DNA from: Allopontixanthobacter sediminis
GTDB lineage: Bacteria > Pseudomonadota > Alphaproteobacteria > Sphingomonadales > Sphingomonadaceae
Assembly: GCF_009828115.1 (NCBI RefSeq)
Contig: NZ_WTYL01000004.1
Location: forward strand, 94,079 to 158,078
Direction: 5' to 3'
Length of the DNA stretch: 64,000 bases
In this document: positions 45,677 through 55,971 of the stretch, one piece after another
How positions within the stretch are numbered: position 1 is the first letter of the stretch
Layout of the letters: each line of letters opens with the position of its first letter
Translations under genes and position numbers: made by a program
Notes under the pieces: generated by a model
What the model was told of the DNA's origin: nothing
What the model saw: the letters and a program-made list of their open reading frames with translations, nothing else
Database searches by the model: none

Positions 45677-45991
45677 TTATTCAGGCGCGGTTTCGTTCTC
45701 GAGCCGGCCCGGCGCTACCTGTTCAGCTTCTACGGCGTCGATCTCGTCCGCATTGTCGATGATAATGCTGTCCGTATCGGAGGCGCCGTCTTCCATGGCC
45801 CGCTGCGTTCCGCTGACGGTAGCCTGACTTTCGACGTCATCCTGGCTCCATGCGCCAAATATCCAGATGGCCGAAAGAAGTCCAATGGCCAGCAACAGGC
45901 TGATACCCAAGACCCAGCGCATTACACCGGTGGATTCTCCGCCCCGCGCTTCATCGGTGTCCAGATGTGTTTCTTCCCCACGGCGTTCCAT
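45677..45991 (-). CDS. Single-helix membrane protein of unknown function
   Basis: A 104-residue protein with an acidic N-terminus, one transmembrane helix (WVLGISLLLAIGLLSAIWIF, about residues 26-45) and a Glu/Asp-rich tail outside the membrane. No family recognised. It is the first gene of a pair with DUF2945, 56 bp after an EcfG-type promoter. Confidence 0.75.
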   Translation of the reverse strand: MERRGEETHLDTDEARGGESTGVMRWVLGISLLLAIGLLSAIWIFGAWSQDDVESQATVSGTQRAMEDGASDTDSIIIDNADEIDAVEAEQVAPGRLENETAPE

Positions 45992-46047
45992 CAGATCATA
46001 TCCCCATAGTCAGTTGGCCGAAAAAGCGGCCTGTCCATACGCTGCTC

Positions 46048-46072
46048 AACGGGTATCTTATCACAAGGTTCC
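46048..46072 (-). promoter_or_regulatory. EcfG-type stress promoter of the TM/DUF2945 pair
   Basis: On the minus strand GGAAC (46072-46068) and CGTT (46051-46048) are 16 bp apart, a perfect match to the general-stress consensus. Downstream in the leader is a GGCCG/CGGCC hairpin (46016-46031). Confidence 0.72.
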
Positions 46073-46089
46073 GCTTCCTTCACACCCTA

Positions 46090-46929
46090 TCAGTCGCGCA
46101 GGAGTTCGTTGATCCCGGTTTTGGCGCGGGTCTGCGCGTCGACGGTCTTGACGATCACCGCGCAGTAGAGCGAGGGCCCCATGCTCCCATCCGGCAGCGG
46201 CTTGCCCGGTAAAGCGCCCGGTACGACCACCGCATAGGGCGGAACGCGGCCAATATGGACTTCGCCCGTGGCGCGGTCGACGATCTTAGTCGAGGCGCCG
46301 AGATACACACCCATCGAAAGCACCGCGCCAGTGCCGACAATGACACCCTCGGCCACTTCGGAACGCGCGCCGATGAAGGCACCGTCTTCGATCACCACGG
46401 GTCCGGCCTGCAGCGGTTCCAGCACTCCGCCGATGCCTGCCCCGCCGGATATATGTACGTTCTTGCCGATCTGCGCGCAGCTGCCGACGGTCGCCCAGGT
46501 GTCGATCATCGCGCCTTCATCGACGTAAGCGCCGATGTTGACGAAGCTGGGCATCAGCACGGCATTCCGGCCGATAAAGCTGCCGCGGCGCGCGACCGCG
46601 CCGGGAACCACGCGGAAGCCCGCATCGCGGAAGCGGTTCTCGCCCCAACCGGCGAATTTTGACGGCACCTTGTCGAACGCGGGCGCGCCTGCCGCGCCGT
46701 GGTCGATCACTACGTTATCGTTCAGGCGGAAAGACAGAAGGACCGCTTTCTTGAGCCATTGGTTGACCTTCCAGCCACCGGCGCCGTCCGGTTCCGCCAC
46801 ACGCGCGCTGCCGTTGTCGAGCATTTCCAGCACCGCATTGACCGCCTCGGCCACGTCATGGCTGGCCGGGGTTACCTCGGCTCGGCGTTCCCATGCGGCT
46901 TCAACGGCGGATTCAAGAGCGTGGGGCAT
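46090..46929 (-). CDS. dapD: 2,3,4,5-tetrahydropyridine-2,6-dicarboxylate N-succinyltransferase
   Basis: The 279-residue protein is full length for DapD. An N-terminal helical domain leads to [20 protein letters not shown], then left-handed beta-helix hexapeptides ([37 protein letters not shown]) and [19 protein letters not shown]. It succinylates tetrahydrodipicolinate in lysine and diaminopimelate synthesis. The gene stands alone here; dapC/dapE are not in view. Confidence 0.97.
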   Translation of the reverse strand: MPHALESAVEAAWERRAEVTPASHDVAEAVNAVLEMLDNGSARVAEPDGAGGWKVNQWLKKAVLLSFRLNDNVVIDHGAAGAPAFDKVPSKFAGWGENRFRDAGFRVVPGAVARRGSFIGRNAVLMPSFVNIGAYVDEGAMIDTWATVGSCAQIGKNVHISGGAGIGGVLEPLQAGPVVIEDGAFIGARSEVAEGVIVGTGAVLSMGVYLGASTKIVDRATGEVHIGRVPPYAVVVPGALPGKPLPDGSMGPSLYCAVIVKTVDAQTRAKTGINELLRD

Positions 46930-47105
46930 CTGCGGGGTTCCCGGTTATATGGTCTGGTGCCTCCGGCTGCTAGCCGCACCGGCCCGCGCGGGCAAGTGCA
47001 GCACAGCCGTGAAGTTTTATCCGGGTGCGGGCTTTCGTTGCACGGCGTTCATGCTCCGGTTACGATTTGAAGCGTACCGGTGGGCGCATTCAGAAGGGTC
47101 GATAT

Positions 47106-49505
47106 ATGTCCGGCATTACTACTTCAATTCGCCCTGCTGCGCGCCTGAGAATTGGCTCTGCACTGGCTGCGCTGACGATATTGACCGCGTGCGGGGGATC
47201 GGGCGGTGGCATCGCCAGCCGCCCACTGCCGCAGCCGGCCCCGACCCCGACACCCTCGCCGGTCCCGACACCGACTCCCACTCCCGCTCCGACACCAACC
47301 CCCACTCCGCCGCCGACCAACTTCAACACAGCCGAAACCCGGCGTTCCGACGGGCCGGAGTTTCACGGCGCGGTCAGCGCGTGGACTGCCGGTATTTCCG
47401 GGCGGGGCTCGACGATTGCGATCATCGACACCGGGATCGATGCGACCAACCCCGAATTCGCCGGACGGATCAGCGCCAGTTCCGCTGACGTGGCGGGCAC
47501 CCGCGGCTTCCAAGCCGAGGATGACCACGGCACCAATGTCGCGCTGGTTGCCGCTGCCGGTTTCAACGGCCTCGGGGTCGTCGGTATCGCCTATGAAGCG
47601 ACCATCATGGCTCTGCGCGCCGATGATCCGGGCAGCTGCGCAACGGACACGGACGAGACGCTGGACGGATGCCTGTTCTTCGACCGCGACATCGCGCAAG
47701 GGGTCGACCTCGCTGTCGCGGCTGGAGCCAAGGTCATCAATTTGAGCCTGGGCGGAGGCAGTTCGAGCGCTACGCTGAACAACGCTGTCGCCCGGGCGGC
47801 GGCGGCCGGGGTGGTGATAATCGTGGCCGCCGGGAATGACGGGGACAGCACCGATGCGGGGATCGACCCGAACCAGCCTGACCCGTTCGCCACCGATCTG
47901 CTCGCGGCGGGCGGCAACAACGTGATCATCGCCGGATCGGTCGACGAGAACGGCAATTTCTCTCCCTTCAGCAACCGCGCGGGCAACGGTGCCGCGTCGT
48001 TCCTGTCGGCCCGCGGACAGGGGATCTGCTGCGCCTACGAAAACGGCGACATCAAGATCACGACGGATCCAAGCGGTACGCAGTTCGTGACGGTATTTTC
48101 CGGCACCAGCTTCGCAGCCCCGCAGATTTCGGGCGCTGTTGCGCTGCTGGCACAGGCATTTCCCAACCTGACCGGGGCCCAGATCGTGGAAATCCTGCTG
48201 ACCACCGCGCGTGACGTAGGTGCAACCGGCACCGACACGACCTTTGGCCGCGGCATCCTGGACATCGGCAGGGCGCTGTCACCGCAGGGAACCACCCGTC
48301 TGGCCGGCAGCAGCGCATCGCTCGTGCTGGGGCAGGAAACCGGATTTGCCTCCCCCGCGATGGGCGGCGCGCTCGACAATGTCGCGCTGAATGCGATTAT
48401 CACCGACGGGTACAACCGCGCCTACACTTACGATATCGGCCGCGGACTTGGCGGCGCCGCGAACCGTCCCCGGTTGCAGGGGGCCGTGGATACACGGAGC
48501 CGGCGGATGTCGGGCGGCGGTGGTGCCGTGTCGATGGCATTCACGGTCGGCAACGATGCGGCCCAGCCGAACCCGCTTCGCCTGTCACCGGAGGACGCGC
48601 GCATGGCGCAGGTTCTGGCCGCCCGGGTCGCGCTGCAGATAGCGCCCGATACCAAGCTGGGCTTCGCCTTTTCGGAAGGTGCGGAAGGGCTGGTGGTCCA
48701 GATGCAGGGCCACAGCCGCCCAGCCTTCATGATCGCGAGCAGCGCAGGCGGCGATACCGGTTTTCTGCACCGCAGCGACACGTCGGCAGCAATCCGCAAG
48801 CAGTTCGGAGCGTGGGGCTTCACCGCCAGCGCGGAAACGGGTGAGGCCCTGTTTGCCCGGCCCGGCAAGCGCGGCATTCCGGACATGCCCCGCGGCAGCA
48901 CGCGAGAAATCCGGAGCTTTGGTCTCGCCGCCGATCGCCGCATCGGTCCGGTCGAAGCGGCTCTGAGCCTCACCTGGATGGACGAAAACGACACCGTGCT
49001 CGGCGCGTATTTCCATGATGCGTTGGGCGCTACCGGTGCGGATTCGTTGTTCGTGGACACCCGCGTAGGGATCGATATCGCGCCGCAGTGGCGGCTGGGC
49101 GGCGAATTCAGGCAGGGCTTCACCCGCGCGCGGTCGAGCGGTTTCGTGGCCGACGGTTCGCGGTTTGCCAGCCGGGCATGGTCGATCGACATGGTTCGCC
49201 GCGATGCGTTCCAGTTCGGCGATTCGATCGGGGTGAGGGTGTCGCAGCCGCTCCGGGTGACCAGCGGCGGATTGAATCTCAACCTGCCGGTCAGCTATGA
49301 TTACACCACCGAAACTCCTGGCTTCGGCCTGCGCCGCGTGTCGCTATCGCCAGACGGAACCGAGATGATCAGCGAGCTTTCATGGCACGGTACGCTGTGG
49401 AACGGACGGTCCGCCGCCAGTGTGTTCTACCGCAAGGATCCGGGCCACTATGCCTCCGCGCCCGACGATGCCGGCGTCGCGGTCACGTGGGCGCGGGATT
49501 TCTAG
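47106..49505 (+). CDS. S8 (subtilisin-like) serine protease with C-terminal barrel, autotransporter-like
   Basis: From ATG 47106 the product has 799 residues. A lipobox-like LTAC (Cys29) and GGSGGG are followed by a long Pro-Thr linker (about residues 41-70). The S8 catalytic triad is intact: Asp108 in AIIDTGID, His141 in DDHGTNVA and Ser335 in FSGTSFAAPQ. The last about 300 residues have alternating beta-strand character and end in Phe (WARDF), as in an outer-membrane barrel. It is probably surface exposed. Lipidation plus a barrel is unusual, and the Cys may not be acylated. Confidence 0.9.
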   Translation: MSGITTSIRPAARLRIGSALAALTILTACGGSGGGIASRPLPQPAPTPTPSPVPTPTPTPAPTPTPTPPPTNFNTAETRRSDGPEFHGAVSAWTAGISGRGSTIAIIDTGIDATNPEFAGRISASSADVAGTRGFQAEDDHGTNVALVAAAGFNGLGVVGIAYEATIMALRADDPGSCATDTDETLDGCLFFDRDIAQGVDLAVAAGAKVINLSLGGGSSSATLNNAVARAAAAGVVIIVAAGNDGDSTDAGIDPNQPDPFATDLLAAGGNNVIIAGSVDENGNFSPFSNRAGNGAASFLSARGQGICCAYENGDIKITTDPSGTQFVTVFSGTSFAAPQISGAVALLAQAFPNLTGAQIVEILLTTARDVGATGTDTTFGRGILDIGRALSPQGTTRLAGSSASLVLGQETGFASPAMGGALDNVALNAIITDGYNRAYTYDIGRGLGGAANRPRLQGAVDTRSRRMSGGGGAVSMAFTVGNDAAQPNPLRLSPEDARMAQVLAARVALQIAPDTKLGFAFSEGAEGLVVQMQGHSRPAFMIASSAGGDTGFLHRSDTSAAIRKQFGAWGFTASAETGEALFARPGKRGIPDMPRGSTREIRSFGLAADRRIGPVEAALSLTWMDENDTVLGAYFHDALGATGADSLFVDTRVGIDIAPQWRLGGEFRQGFTRARSSGFVADGSRFASRAWSIDMVRRDAFQFGDSIGVRVSQPLRVTSGGLNLNLPVSYDYTTETPGFGLRRVSLSPDGTEMISELSWHGTLWNGRSAASVFYRKDPGHYASAPDDAGVAVTWARDF

Positions 49506-49509
49506 GGAG

Positions 49510-50571
49510 CTATTCCAGGCCGGCTTTCTGCGCGTATTCATAGGCGCGTTGGACCAGCGGCAGCACACGGTCGGACATTTCCCGCGCATGGGCGCTGGAG
49601 GCCGTCCCGTCGATCACGCGTTTCTTGATACCCTGGATGATCCCGGCCAGCCGAAATAGGTTGAAGGCGAAATACCAGTCCATCGGCGGGACCGGGAAAC
49701 CGGTCCGCGTGACATAACGCGTCACTGCTTCTTCCATGGTCGGGATGCCTAGCGCGGCGTGGTCCAGGCCGCCGATCCCGGCACGTCCGTCGGGTGGGCT
49801 GATCCAGTTGAGCATCAGGTAGGAAAAATCGGCAATCGGATCGCCCAGGGTCGACAGTTCCCAATCGAGCACCGCGATGATCCTCGCTTCCGTCTTGTGG
49901 AAGATCAAATTGTCGAGCCGGTAATCACCGTGAGCGATGCTGTTGCCGTGCTGCGCGGGGATAGTGGTCGGCAACCACTCGATCAGACGGTCCATTTCCG
50001 GAATGGTTTCGGTTTCCGACAACTTGTACTGCTTGGACCATCGGGCGATCTGACGCGCGCAGTAATCGGTCGGCTTGCCGAAGTCCGAGAGGCCGATTTC
50101 ATCCGGTTTTTGCAAGTGCAGATCGGCAATCGTGTCGATCATCGAGTGGTAAATCGCCCGGCGCTCGTCCGGCCGGGAATTCGGCAAGGCTCCGTCCCAT
50201 AGCGAGCGCCCGTCGGCGAGGCTCATGACGAAGAATTTCGAACCCAGGACGTCGGTGTCCTCGCAAAGGCCATAAGGTTGGGGGACGGGGAATCCGGTGG
50301 GGTGCAGGGCCGCCATGGCGGTGTATTCGCGGTCCACCGCATGGGCGGAGGGTAGCAGGTTACCGAATGGCTGGCGGCGCAGCACATAGCTCTGGCCCGG
50401 CGTGTCTATGCGGTACGTCGGATTCGATTGGCCGCCTTTGAACTTGGTCAGGGTCATCGGCCCGGCAAAGCCGGCGACATTGGCTTCCATCCACTCGGTC
50501 AGTTTCGCTTCGTCGAGCCGGTCCTTTTCGGGCACGGCGACGGTGCCGACCATCTCCTTCTCGTAATCCAT
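49510..50571 (-). CDS. Phosphotransferase-family (APH / ACAD10-11-like) protein
   Basis: A 353-residue aminoglycoside-phosphotransferase-fold protein with the Brenner motif IAHGDYRLDNLIF and the metal-binding VLDWELSTLGDPIADFSYL. In alpha- and actinobacteria this branch is found beside acyl-CoA dehydrogenases and is thought to phosphorylate hydroxy-acyl intermediates, as in mammalian ACAD10/11. That fits the following ADH and dehydrogenase genes, while drug resistance is unlikely. Confidence 0.9.
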   Translation of the reverse strand: MDYEKEMVGTVAVPEKDRLDEAKLTEWMEANVAGFAGPMTLTKFKGGQSNPTYRIDTPGQSYVLRRQPFGNLLPSAHAVDREYTAMAALHPTGFPVPQPYGLCEDTDVLGSKFFVMSLADGRSLWDGALPNSRPDERRAIYHSMIDTIADLHLQKPDEIGLSDFGKPTDYCARQIARWSKQYKLSETETIPEMDRLIEWLPTTIPAQHGNSIAHGDYRLDNLIFHKTEARIIAVLDWELSTLGDPIADFSYLMLNWISPPDGRAGIGGLDHAALGIPTMEEAVTRYVTRTGFPVPPMDWYFAFNLFRLAGIIQGIKKRVIDGTASSAHAREMSDRVLPLVQRAYEYAQKAGLE

Positions 50572-50584
50572 CGCGGCGTTTTCC

Positions 50585-51676
50585 TTACGTGTCGAAGATA
50601 ATGACGGAGCGTGCGGAGGTTCCGGCACGCATCTTGTCGAAACCTTCGTTGATCTGGTCGAGCGTGATCCGCTCGGCGATCAATGTGTCGAGATCGAGCA
50701 GCCCGCGCAGGTAGAAATCCACCAGGCGCGGCAGGTCGACGGGGAAATGGTTCATGCCCATAATCGCGCCTTGCAGTTTCTTGCCGCCGAGCAAATCCAT
50801 TGCCCCGAGGCCGACCTTGCAATCCAGCGGCATCATGCCGAGGATCGTCGCCGTCCCGCCGCGCCGCAGGACAGCGACCGCCAGATCGGCCGAGGCCTGC
50901 CGCCCGACCGCTTCAATGGCGTGATGGACGCCGCCGCTGCTGATCGCGATAATCTGCTTCGCCGCGTCATCCGCCATCGCGTCAACGACGTGGGTCGCGC
51001 CCAGGACCTTGGCCAGTTCGCGCTTTTCCGGCACCGGATCGACAGCAATGACTTGGCCCGCACCAGCGATCCGCGCCGCGTTGATCGCAGCGAGGCCGAC
51101 CCCGCCGCAGCCGATGATGGCAACGGTTTCGCCCGGAACCAGCTTGCAGGCGTTGAAAATCGCCCCGGCGCCCGTGGTAACCGCGCATCCGAGCAATGCG
51201 GCCCGGTCCATCGGCATGTCCTTGTCGATCGACACACAGGCGTGTTCGTGAACCAGCATCTTCTCGGCGAAGGCCGACAGGTTGAGCATCTGGTTGACGA
51301 CTTCCTTGTCGGCCCCGCGAGTCAGCCGCGCGCCGCCAAATTTCTGCCGCCGCGTGTCCCCGCCAAGGCACAGCGCCATGCGCCCGGTGACGCAGAATTC
51401 GCAGTGGCCGCAGAACGCGCTGAGGCAGGTTACCACGTGATCGCCGGGCAGAACGGTGCGCACCTCGCTACCTACGCTGATCACCACGCCCGCCGCCTCA
51501 TGCCCCGGGATGGCGGGCATGGCATGAGGGTAAGCGCCGTCGATGAAATGCAGGTCCGAATGGCACAGCCCGCAGGCGGCCGTCCGGATCAGCACTTCAT
51601 GCGGGCCCGGCGCCGCGATATCCACCTCGCCGATGACCAGCGGTTTGCCCGCCTGATCGAGTATTGCAGCTTTCAT
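50585..51676 (-). CDS. Zn-dependent alcohol dehydrogenase (MDR family)
   Basis: The 363-residue protein has the catalytic zinc site (CGLCHSDLHFIDG, PGHEAAGVV), a structural-zinc Cys cluster (CLSAFCGHCEFCVTGRMALC) and the NAD-binding VAIIGCGGVGLAAINAARIA. This is the AdhP/class-III-like branch that oxidises alcohols or hydroxy intermediates. It sits 13 bp upstream of the APH-like gene and is co-transcribed with it. Confidence 0.93.
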   Translation of the reverse strand: MKAAILDQAGKPLVIGEVDIAAPGPHEVLIRTAACGLCHSDLHFIDGAYPHAMPAIPGHEAAGVVISVGSEVRTVLPGDHVVTCLSAFCGHCEFCVTGRMALCLGGDTRRQKFGGARLTRGADKEVVNQMLNLSAFAEKMLVHEHACVSIDKDMPMDRAALLGCAVTTGAGAIFNACKLVPGETVAIIGCGGVGLAAINAARIAGAGQVIAVDPVPEKRELAKVLGATHVVDAMADDAAKQIIAISSGGVHHAIEAVGRQASADLAVAVLRRGGTATILGMMPLDCKVGLGAMDLLGGKKLQGAIMGMNHFPVDLPRLVDFYLRGLLDLDTLIAERITLDQINEGFDKMRAGTSARSVIIFDT

Positions 51677-51709
51677 CGTATGATCACATCCGTGCAGTTC
51701 GCGGGGGGA

Positions 51710-52996
51710 TTACCGGGAAACCCCGACGTCACCGGAGCTGAAGCCGTCATCGCCGGGCTTAGGCGCATGGCGGGCGAATTCCATCCGGGCAATGGCGCGG
51801 CAGTGAACCTCGTCGGGACCATCGGCGAGGCGCAGCGTGCGCTGGTGTGCCCACGCTTCGGCAAGGCCGAAATCGTCCGACACGCCGCCGCCGCCATGGG
51901 CCTGGATCGCATCGTCGATGATCCGCAGCGCCATACTGGGAGCTTGCACTTTGATCATCGCGATTTCCTGCGCCGCGGCCTTGTTGCCGACCTTGTCCAT
52001 CATGTCCGCCGCCTTGAGGCAAAGGAGCCTCGTCATCTCGATATCGATACGGGCCTGGGCAATGCGCTGTTCCCAGATCGAATGTTCGTAGAGCGTCTTG
52101 CCGAAGGCCACGCGGGATTGCAGGCGCTTGGCCATCTTGGCGATCGCTTCTTCCGCCACGCCGATGGTGCGCATGCAGTGATGGATGCGGCCAGGCCCGA
52201 GGCGGCCCTGCGCGATCTCGAACCCGCGACCTTCGCCCAGCAGCATGTTGCTGGCGGGAACGCGAACATTGTTGAGCGCGATTTCCATGTGGCCATGCGG
52301 CGCATCGTCATATCCGAACACCGGCAGGTGGCGTTCGATCACCACGCCTTCGGCGTCCAGGTCCATCAGGATCATGCTCTGCTGCTGGTGACGCTTGGCC
52401 TCGAAATCGGTCTTGCCCATCACGATCGCGACCTTGCAGCGCGGATCGCCTGCACCCGACGACCACCATTTGCGGCCGTTGATCACATATTCGTCGCCTT
52501 CGCGAACGATCGAGCATTCGATGTTGGTCGCGTCGGACGATGCGACTTCCGGCTCGGTCATCAGGAATGCACTGCGGATTTCGCCGTTCATCAGGGGCGC
52601 AAGATAGCGGTCCTTCTGATCGCGGGTGCCGTAGCGGTGGAACACTTCCATGTTGCCGGTGTCGGGTGCGGAGCAATTGAAGACTTCGCTGGCCCAGCCG
52701 ATGCGGCCCATCTCTTCCGCGCAAAGGGCGTATTCAAGATTGGTCAGGCCCGGGCCGACGAATTCGAACGTATCGTCGACGTGGCTCCGGCCAGCCTGCG
52801 GGGGCATGAACAGGTTCCAGATGCCCTGCGCCTTGGCGCGGGCTTTCTCTTCTTCGATTACCGGCAGGACTTTCCAGCGTTCGCCTTCAGCCTTTTGCTG
52901 GATGTATTCCCCGTGGCGGGGCCGAACATGCGTTTCGATGAAGTGGCGTACCTGGTCGCGCCAATGCGTTTGCCGGTCGGTAAGATCGAAATCCAT
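51710..52996 (-). CDS. Acyl-CoA dehydrogenase
   Basis: A 428-residue flavoprotein with [58 protein letters not shown] and a C-terminal [20 protein letters not shown]. It belongs to the long ACAD11-like branch that pairs with the APH-type kinase gene nearby. It desaturates an acyl-CoA at C2-C3. Order on the minus strand: MFS, this gene, ADH, kinase. Confidence 0.94.
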   Translation of the reverse strand: MDFDLTDRQTHWRDQVRHFIETHVRPRHGEYIQQKAEGERWKVLPVIEEEKARAKAQGIWNLFMPPQAGRSHVDDTFEFVGPGLTNLEYALCAEEMGRIGWASEVFNCSAPDTGNMEVFHRYGTRDQKDRYLAPLMNGEIRSAFLMTEPEVASSDATNIECSIVREGDEYVINGRKWWSSGAGDPRCKVAIVMGKTDFEAKRHQQQSMILMDLDAEGVVIERHLPVFGYDDAPHGHMEIALNNVRVPASNMLLGEGRGFEIAQGRLGPGRIHHCMRTIGVAEEAIAKMAKRLQSRVAFGKTLYEHSIWEQRIAQARIDIEMTRLLCLKAADMMDKVGNKAAAQEIAMIKVQAPSMALRIIDDAIQAHGGGGVSDDFGLAEAWAHQRTLRLADGPDEVHCRAIARMEFARHAPKPGDDGFSSGDVGVSR

Positions 52997-53028
52997 GTGC
53001 TTTGGTCCTTTTGAAAACTGAAAGATTG

Positions 53029-54435
53029 TTACGGGTTGGGCGTGCCGCTGGCCAATTCGTTTCGGGCGGCCACTTCAAGGGCGGTAAGGCGGGCTTCGTG
53101 ATCGGCCCGGTTGATCGGGAATTTTCCCAGCCAATAGGCCGAAAACAGCGCCAGCACCACCGACGCGCCGATATACAGCAAGGTGAAGTTGTCGAGCACG
53201 CTCTCGGCCACTTGGCCCGGTTTCGCATTGGCCGGGATACCTGCCAAATCGACCATCAGCCCGGCAAGGAAAATGCCAAGGCCGGTCGCGCATTTCTGGA
53301 TGAACCAGTGGCCGGAATAGAACGATCCCTCCGCCCGGCGGCCGGTCCGTTCCTGAAACGCCTCGACGATCTCGGCGACCATGGAGGATCCCGATACCAT
53401 TACCATCACCCCGAAGACATTGCTGACCAGCACGAAGACATAGACCAGCGCGGTCGACTGCGTTCCCCCGATTTCCGGCCAGATCCCCGCAATCCTCAGC
53501 AGGTATGGAATGGTCCAGAACAGCAGGGCGAACATGGTGGAGAATACGGCGGTGGTAGGCTTGCCGTACCGGCGATGCAACGGACCCAGGATCAGGAACA
53601 CGATCACCACGCTGGCGAACAGCACCAGAGGGTAGACGATGAACGCGGTTTCGGAAAACTGCCAGACGAAATTGTAGAGATACAGGGTCATGGAAAAGGT
53701 CATGCCCTGGCTGACGTAAGCCCCCATCGCGCCCGCCGCGAGAATCAGGAAGGCGCGCTCTGAAAAAGCTTCCTTGATTTCGGCGAACGCGATGCCGACC
53801 GAAAATGGCGGCGGTTTCTGCGCCGGAAGCCGGGCGACGCGGCTATGCTGGCCAAGCGCGGAGCCGACAACGGATACGAAGATCACTGCCGCACCGAACA
53901 GGCCGAACGCGAAATATCCCTCCCGCTGCAACATCGCGTCGCCTGGCAGGAATACGGTGTAGGCCAGCAGCATCATGCCGAGCCCGCCGATCCAGCCGAA
54001 CAGGTAGCGATAGCGGAACAGCGTCGTTCGTTCGTCGTAATCGCTGGTCAGTTCGGGAACGAGGGCCACCGAAGGAACTTCGCAGGCGGACAGCAGCAGC
54101 CGCACCATGATGGCGATGCCGAGCAGACCCGCAAAGCTTGGTGCGGCCTGTGTGGGCGGGGACCACAGGACAACCCAGACCACCGCTAGCGGCAATGCGG
54201 AGGCGTACAGCCACGGCAGGCGGCGGCCCCAGCGGGTGTAGGTCCGGTCGCCCAGATTGCCGAGGATCGGATCGATTACAGCATCGACCAGCAACGCCAG
54301 GAACAGTGCTAGGCTGACGGTGCTGGCATCCATGCCCAGCACCTGGTTGTAATACAGCAGCAGGAAAACCGAAAAGCCGTTGTCCTTAACTCCGAACGCC
54401 ATCGCGCCGAAGCCGTGGACGAGCTTCAGGCGCAT
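53029..54435 (-). CDS. MFS transporter, GPH (glycoside-pentoside-hexuronide) type
   Basis: A 468-residue, twelve-helix protein from the ATG at 54435; an upstream TTG at 54531 could also serve. [40 protein letters not shown] and [16 protein letters not shown] are typical of MFS_2/GPH cation symporters. The neighbouring acyl-CoA and alcohol dehydrogenases suggest the imported compound feeds that catabolic route rather than being a sugar. This is inference from context. Confidence 0.88.
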   Translation of the reverse strand: MRLKLVHGFGAMAFGVKDNGFSVFLLLYYNQVLGMDASTVSLALFLALLVDAVIDPILGNLGDRTYTRWGRRLPWLYASALPLAVVWVVLWSPPTQAAPSFAGLLGIAIMVRLLLSACEVPSVALVPELTSDYDERTTLFRYRYLFGWIGGLGMMLLAYTVFLPGDAMLQREGYFAFGLFGAAVIFVSVVGSALGQHSRVARLPAQKPPPFSVGIAFAEIKEAFSERAFLILAAGAMGAYVSQGMTFSMTLYLYNFVWQFSETAFIVYPLVLFASVVIVFLILGPLHRRYGKPTTAVFSTMFALLFWTIPYLLRIAGIWPEIGGTQSTALVYVFVLVSNVFGVMVMVSGSSMVAEIVEAFQERTGRRAEGSFYSGHWFIQKCATGLGIFLAGLMVDLAGIPANAKPGQVAESVLDNFTLLYIGASVVLALFSAYWLGKFPINRADHEARLTALEVAARNELASGTPNP

Positions 54436-54715
54436 CGGCAGAGGAGCCGAACGAGGGTCGGCAGCGGCAGTCAAGCGGCGGTAACCGGCATGGTTCTGGT
54501 AGGGGCAAGCATGGGTTTCGGTCCTCTCCAAGACGCCCCGCCAGCTTAGGCGGAACGACGATCAGGTCAACGAGCGCGTTATGACGCTACGGCAACGTGG
54601 CTTGTGTGTTAAACAATCAGCTTACGCTTGCGTAAAGAGGGCGAATCACCCTAGTTTCGGGGGCAATAAGGCGCAGATGGCGCCCGCGATTCCCATTTGC
54701 AGAGGACCCCGAACA

Positions 54716-55891
54716 ATGGCTGATCTGGAAACATTCCGCAGCGAAACCCGCACATGGCTGGAGGCGAATTGCCCCGAAGAAATGCGGCAGCCGGTACGCG
54801 ACGAAGAAGACGTCTATTGGGGCGGCCGCAACGCTAAATTCAAGAGCGAAGCGCAGAAATCCTGGTTCGAAGCGTGCGTGGCCAAGGGTTACACGGTGCC
54901 TGCATGGCCCAAGGCGTATGGCGGTGCCGGCCTCGAACCCGCAGAAGCCAAGATCCTGCGCGAGGAAATGGCACGTATCAACGCCCGCCCGCCGCTCAGC
55001 AGCTTCGGCATCTGGATGCTCGGCCCCGCACTTCTGAAATTCGGGACCGAGGAACAGAAGGTCCATTATCTCGGCGAGATCGCCCGCGGCGAAATCCGCT
55101 GGTGCCAGGGCTATTCGGAACCGGGCTCCGGCTCCGACCTGGTATCGATGCAGACGTTCGGCGAAGACAAGGGAGATCACTGGGTCGTCAACGGCCAGAA
55201 GATCTGGACTTCCTACGCCGACGAAGCGGACTGGATTTTCTGCCTCGTCCGCACGGACAAGGCAGACAAGTACCAGGGCATCACCTTCATGCTGTTCGAC
55301 ATGGCAACGCCCGGCGTTTCCACCAAGCCGATCTTGCTGATCAGCGGCAACAGCCCGTTCTGCGAAACCTTCTTCGACGATGTGAAGGTGCCCAAGGAGC
55401 AGCATGTCGGTGAAATCAATCGCGGCTGGGATGTGGCGAAATATCTGCTTGGCCACGAACGCGAGATGATCTCCGGCGCGGGCGGCGGTGACCGCACCAG
55501 CGCCATTGGTGTGGCAATGCTGCGCCAGGCCGCCAAGGAAGGCGGCGACCTTGACCCGATGCTACGCGCCGAACTGGCGATGTTCGACATCGATGCACTG
55601 GCTTACGGTGCCATGGGCGAGAAATTCCTCGACGAAATCAAGGTCGGCAAAGCGCATCCCGCACAGCCGAACATGATGAAATATGTCGGGACGGAGCTTA
55701 ACAAGCGTCGCCACGAATTGATGATGTCAGCCGGCGGCAGCCGCAGCCTCGAATGGGACAGCGAGGAAACGAGCGGCGGCAAGCCATCGCGCGGCTGGCT
55801 GCGGACCAAGGCCAACTCTATCGAAGGCGGCACCAGCGAAGTGATGCTGAACGTGATCGCCAAGCGCATCCTGGATTTGCCGGGCGCCTGA
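54716..55891 (+). CDS. Acyl-CoA dehydrogenase (first of a pair)
   Basis: A 391-residue dehydrogenase with GYSEPGSGSDLVSMQTFGED and NGQKIWTSYADEADWIFCLV, ending NSIEGGTSEVMLNVIAKRIL. It is followed 80 bp later by a second ACAD. Pairs like this form heterotetramers in steroid and branched-acid degradation (FadE/ChsE1-ChsE2 type). Start chosen at the ATG at 54716. Confidence 0.94.
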   Translation: MADLETFRSETRTWLEANCPEEMRQPVRDEEDVYWGGRNAKFKSEAQKSWFEACVAKGYTVPAWPKAYGGAGLEPAEAKILREEMARINARPPLSSFGIWMLGPALLKFGTEEQKVHYLGEIARGEIRWCQGYSEPGSGSDLVSMQTFGEDKGDHWVVNGQKIWTSYADEADWIFCLVRTDKADKYQGITFMLFDMATPGVSTKPILLISGNSPFCETFFDDVKVPKEQHVGEINRGWDVAKYLLGHEREMISGAGGGDRTSAIGVAMLRQAAKEGGDLDPMLRAELAMFDIDALAYGAMGEKFLDEIKVGKAHPAQPNMMKYVGTELNKRRHELMMSAGGSRSLEWDSEETSGGKPSRGWLRTKANSIEGGTSEVMLNVIAKRILDLPGA

Positions 55892-55910
55892 AGCAAGATT
55901 GATTGATCGG

Positions 55911-55954
55911 TCGTCACGCCCGCAAACGCGGGGGCCCGCTTGCCGCGGGGACGA
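55911..55954. repeat. REP-like palindromic intergenic element
   Basis: A stem-rich element lies between the two dehydrogenase genes. Outer arms TCGTC/GACGA enclose CCCGCaaaCGCGGG and a second GC-rich arm ending CGCGGGG. It resembles the widely repeated 'GTCATTCCCGC' intergenic elements of Sphingomonadales. It could stabilise or process the polycistronic mRNA, and its copy number outside the window is unknown. Confidence 0.5.
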
Positions 55955-55971
55955 CGGGAGAGGAAACTGAC

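Noticed and set aside
49510..50571. Aminoglycoside resistance gene
   Set aside because: The fold is APH-like, but the branch and acyl-CoA dehydrogenase neighbours point to the ACAD10/11-type metabolic kinases.
50747..53014. 755-codon plus-strand frame antisense to ADH and acyl-CoA dehydrogenase
   Set aside because: High GC keeps the antisense frame open. Composition is His/Arg/Asp-rich with no family motif, and the minus-strand genes have complete active sites.
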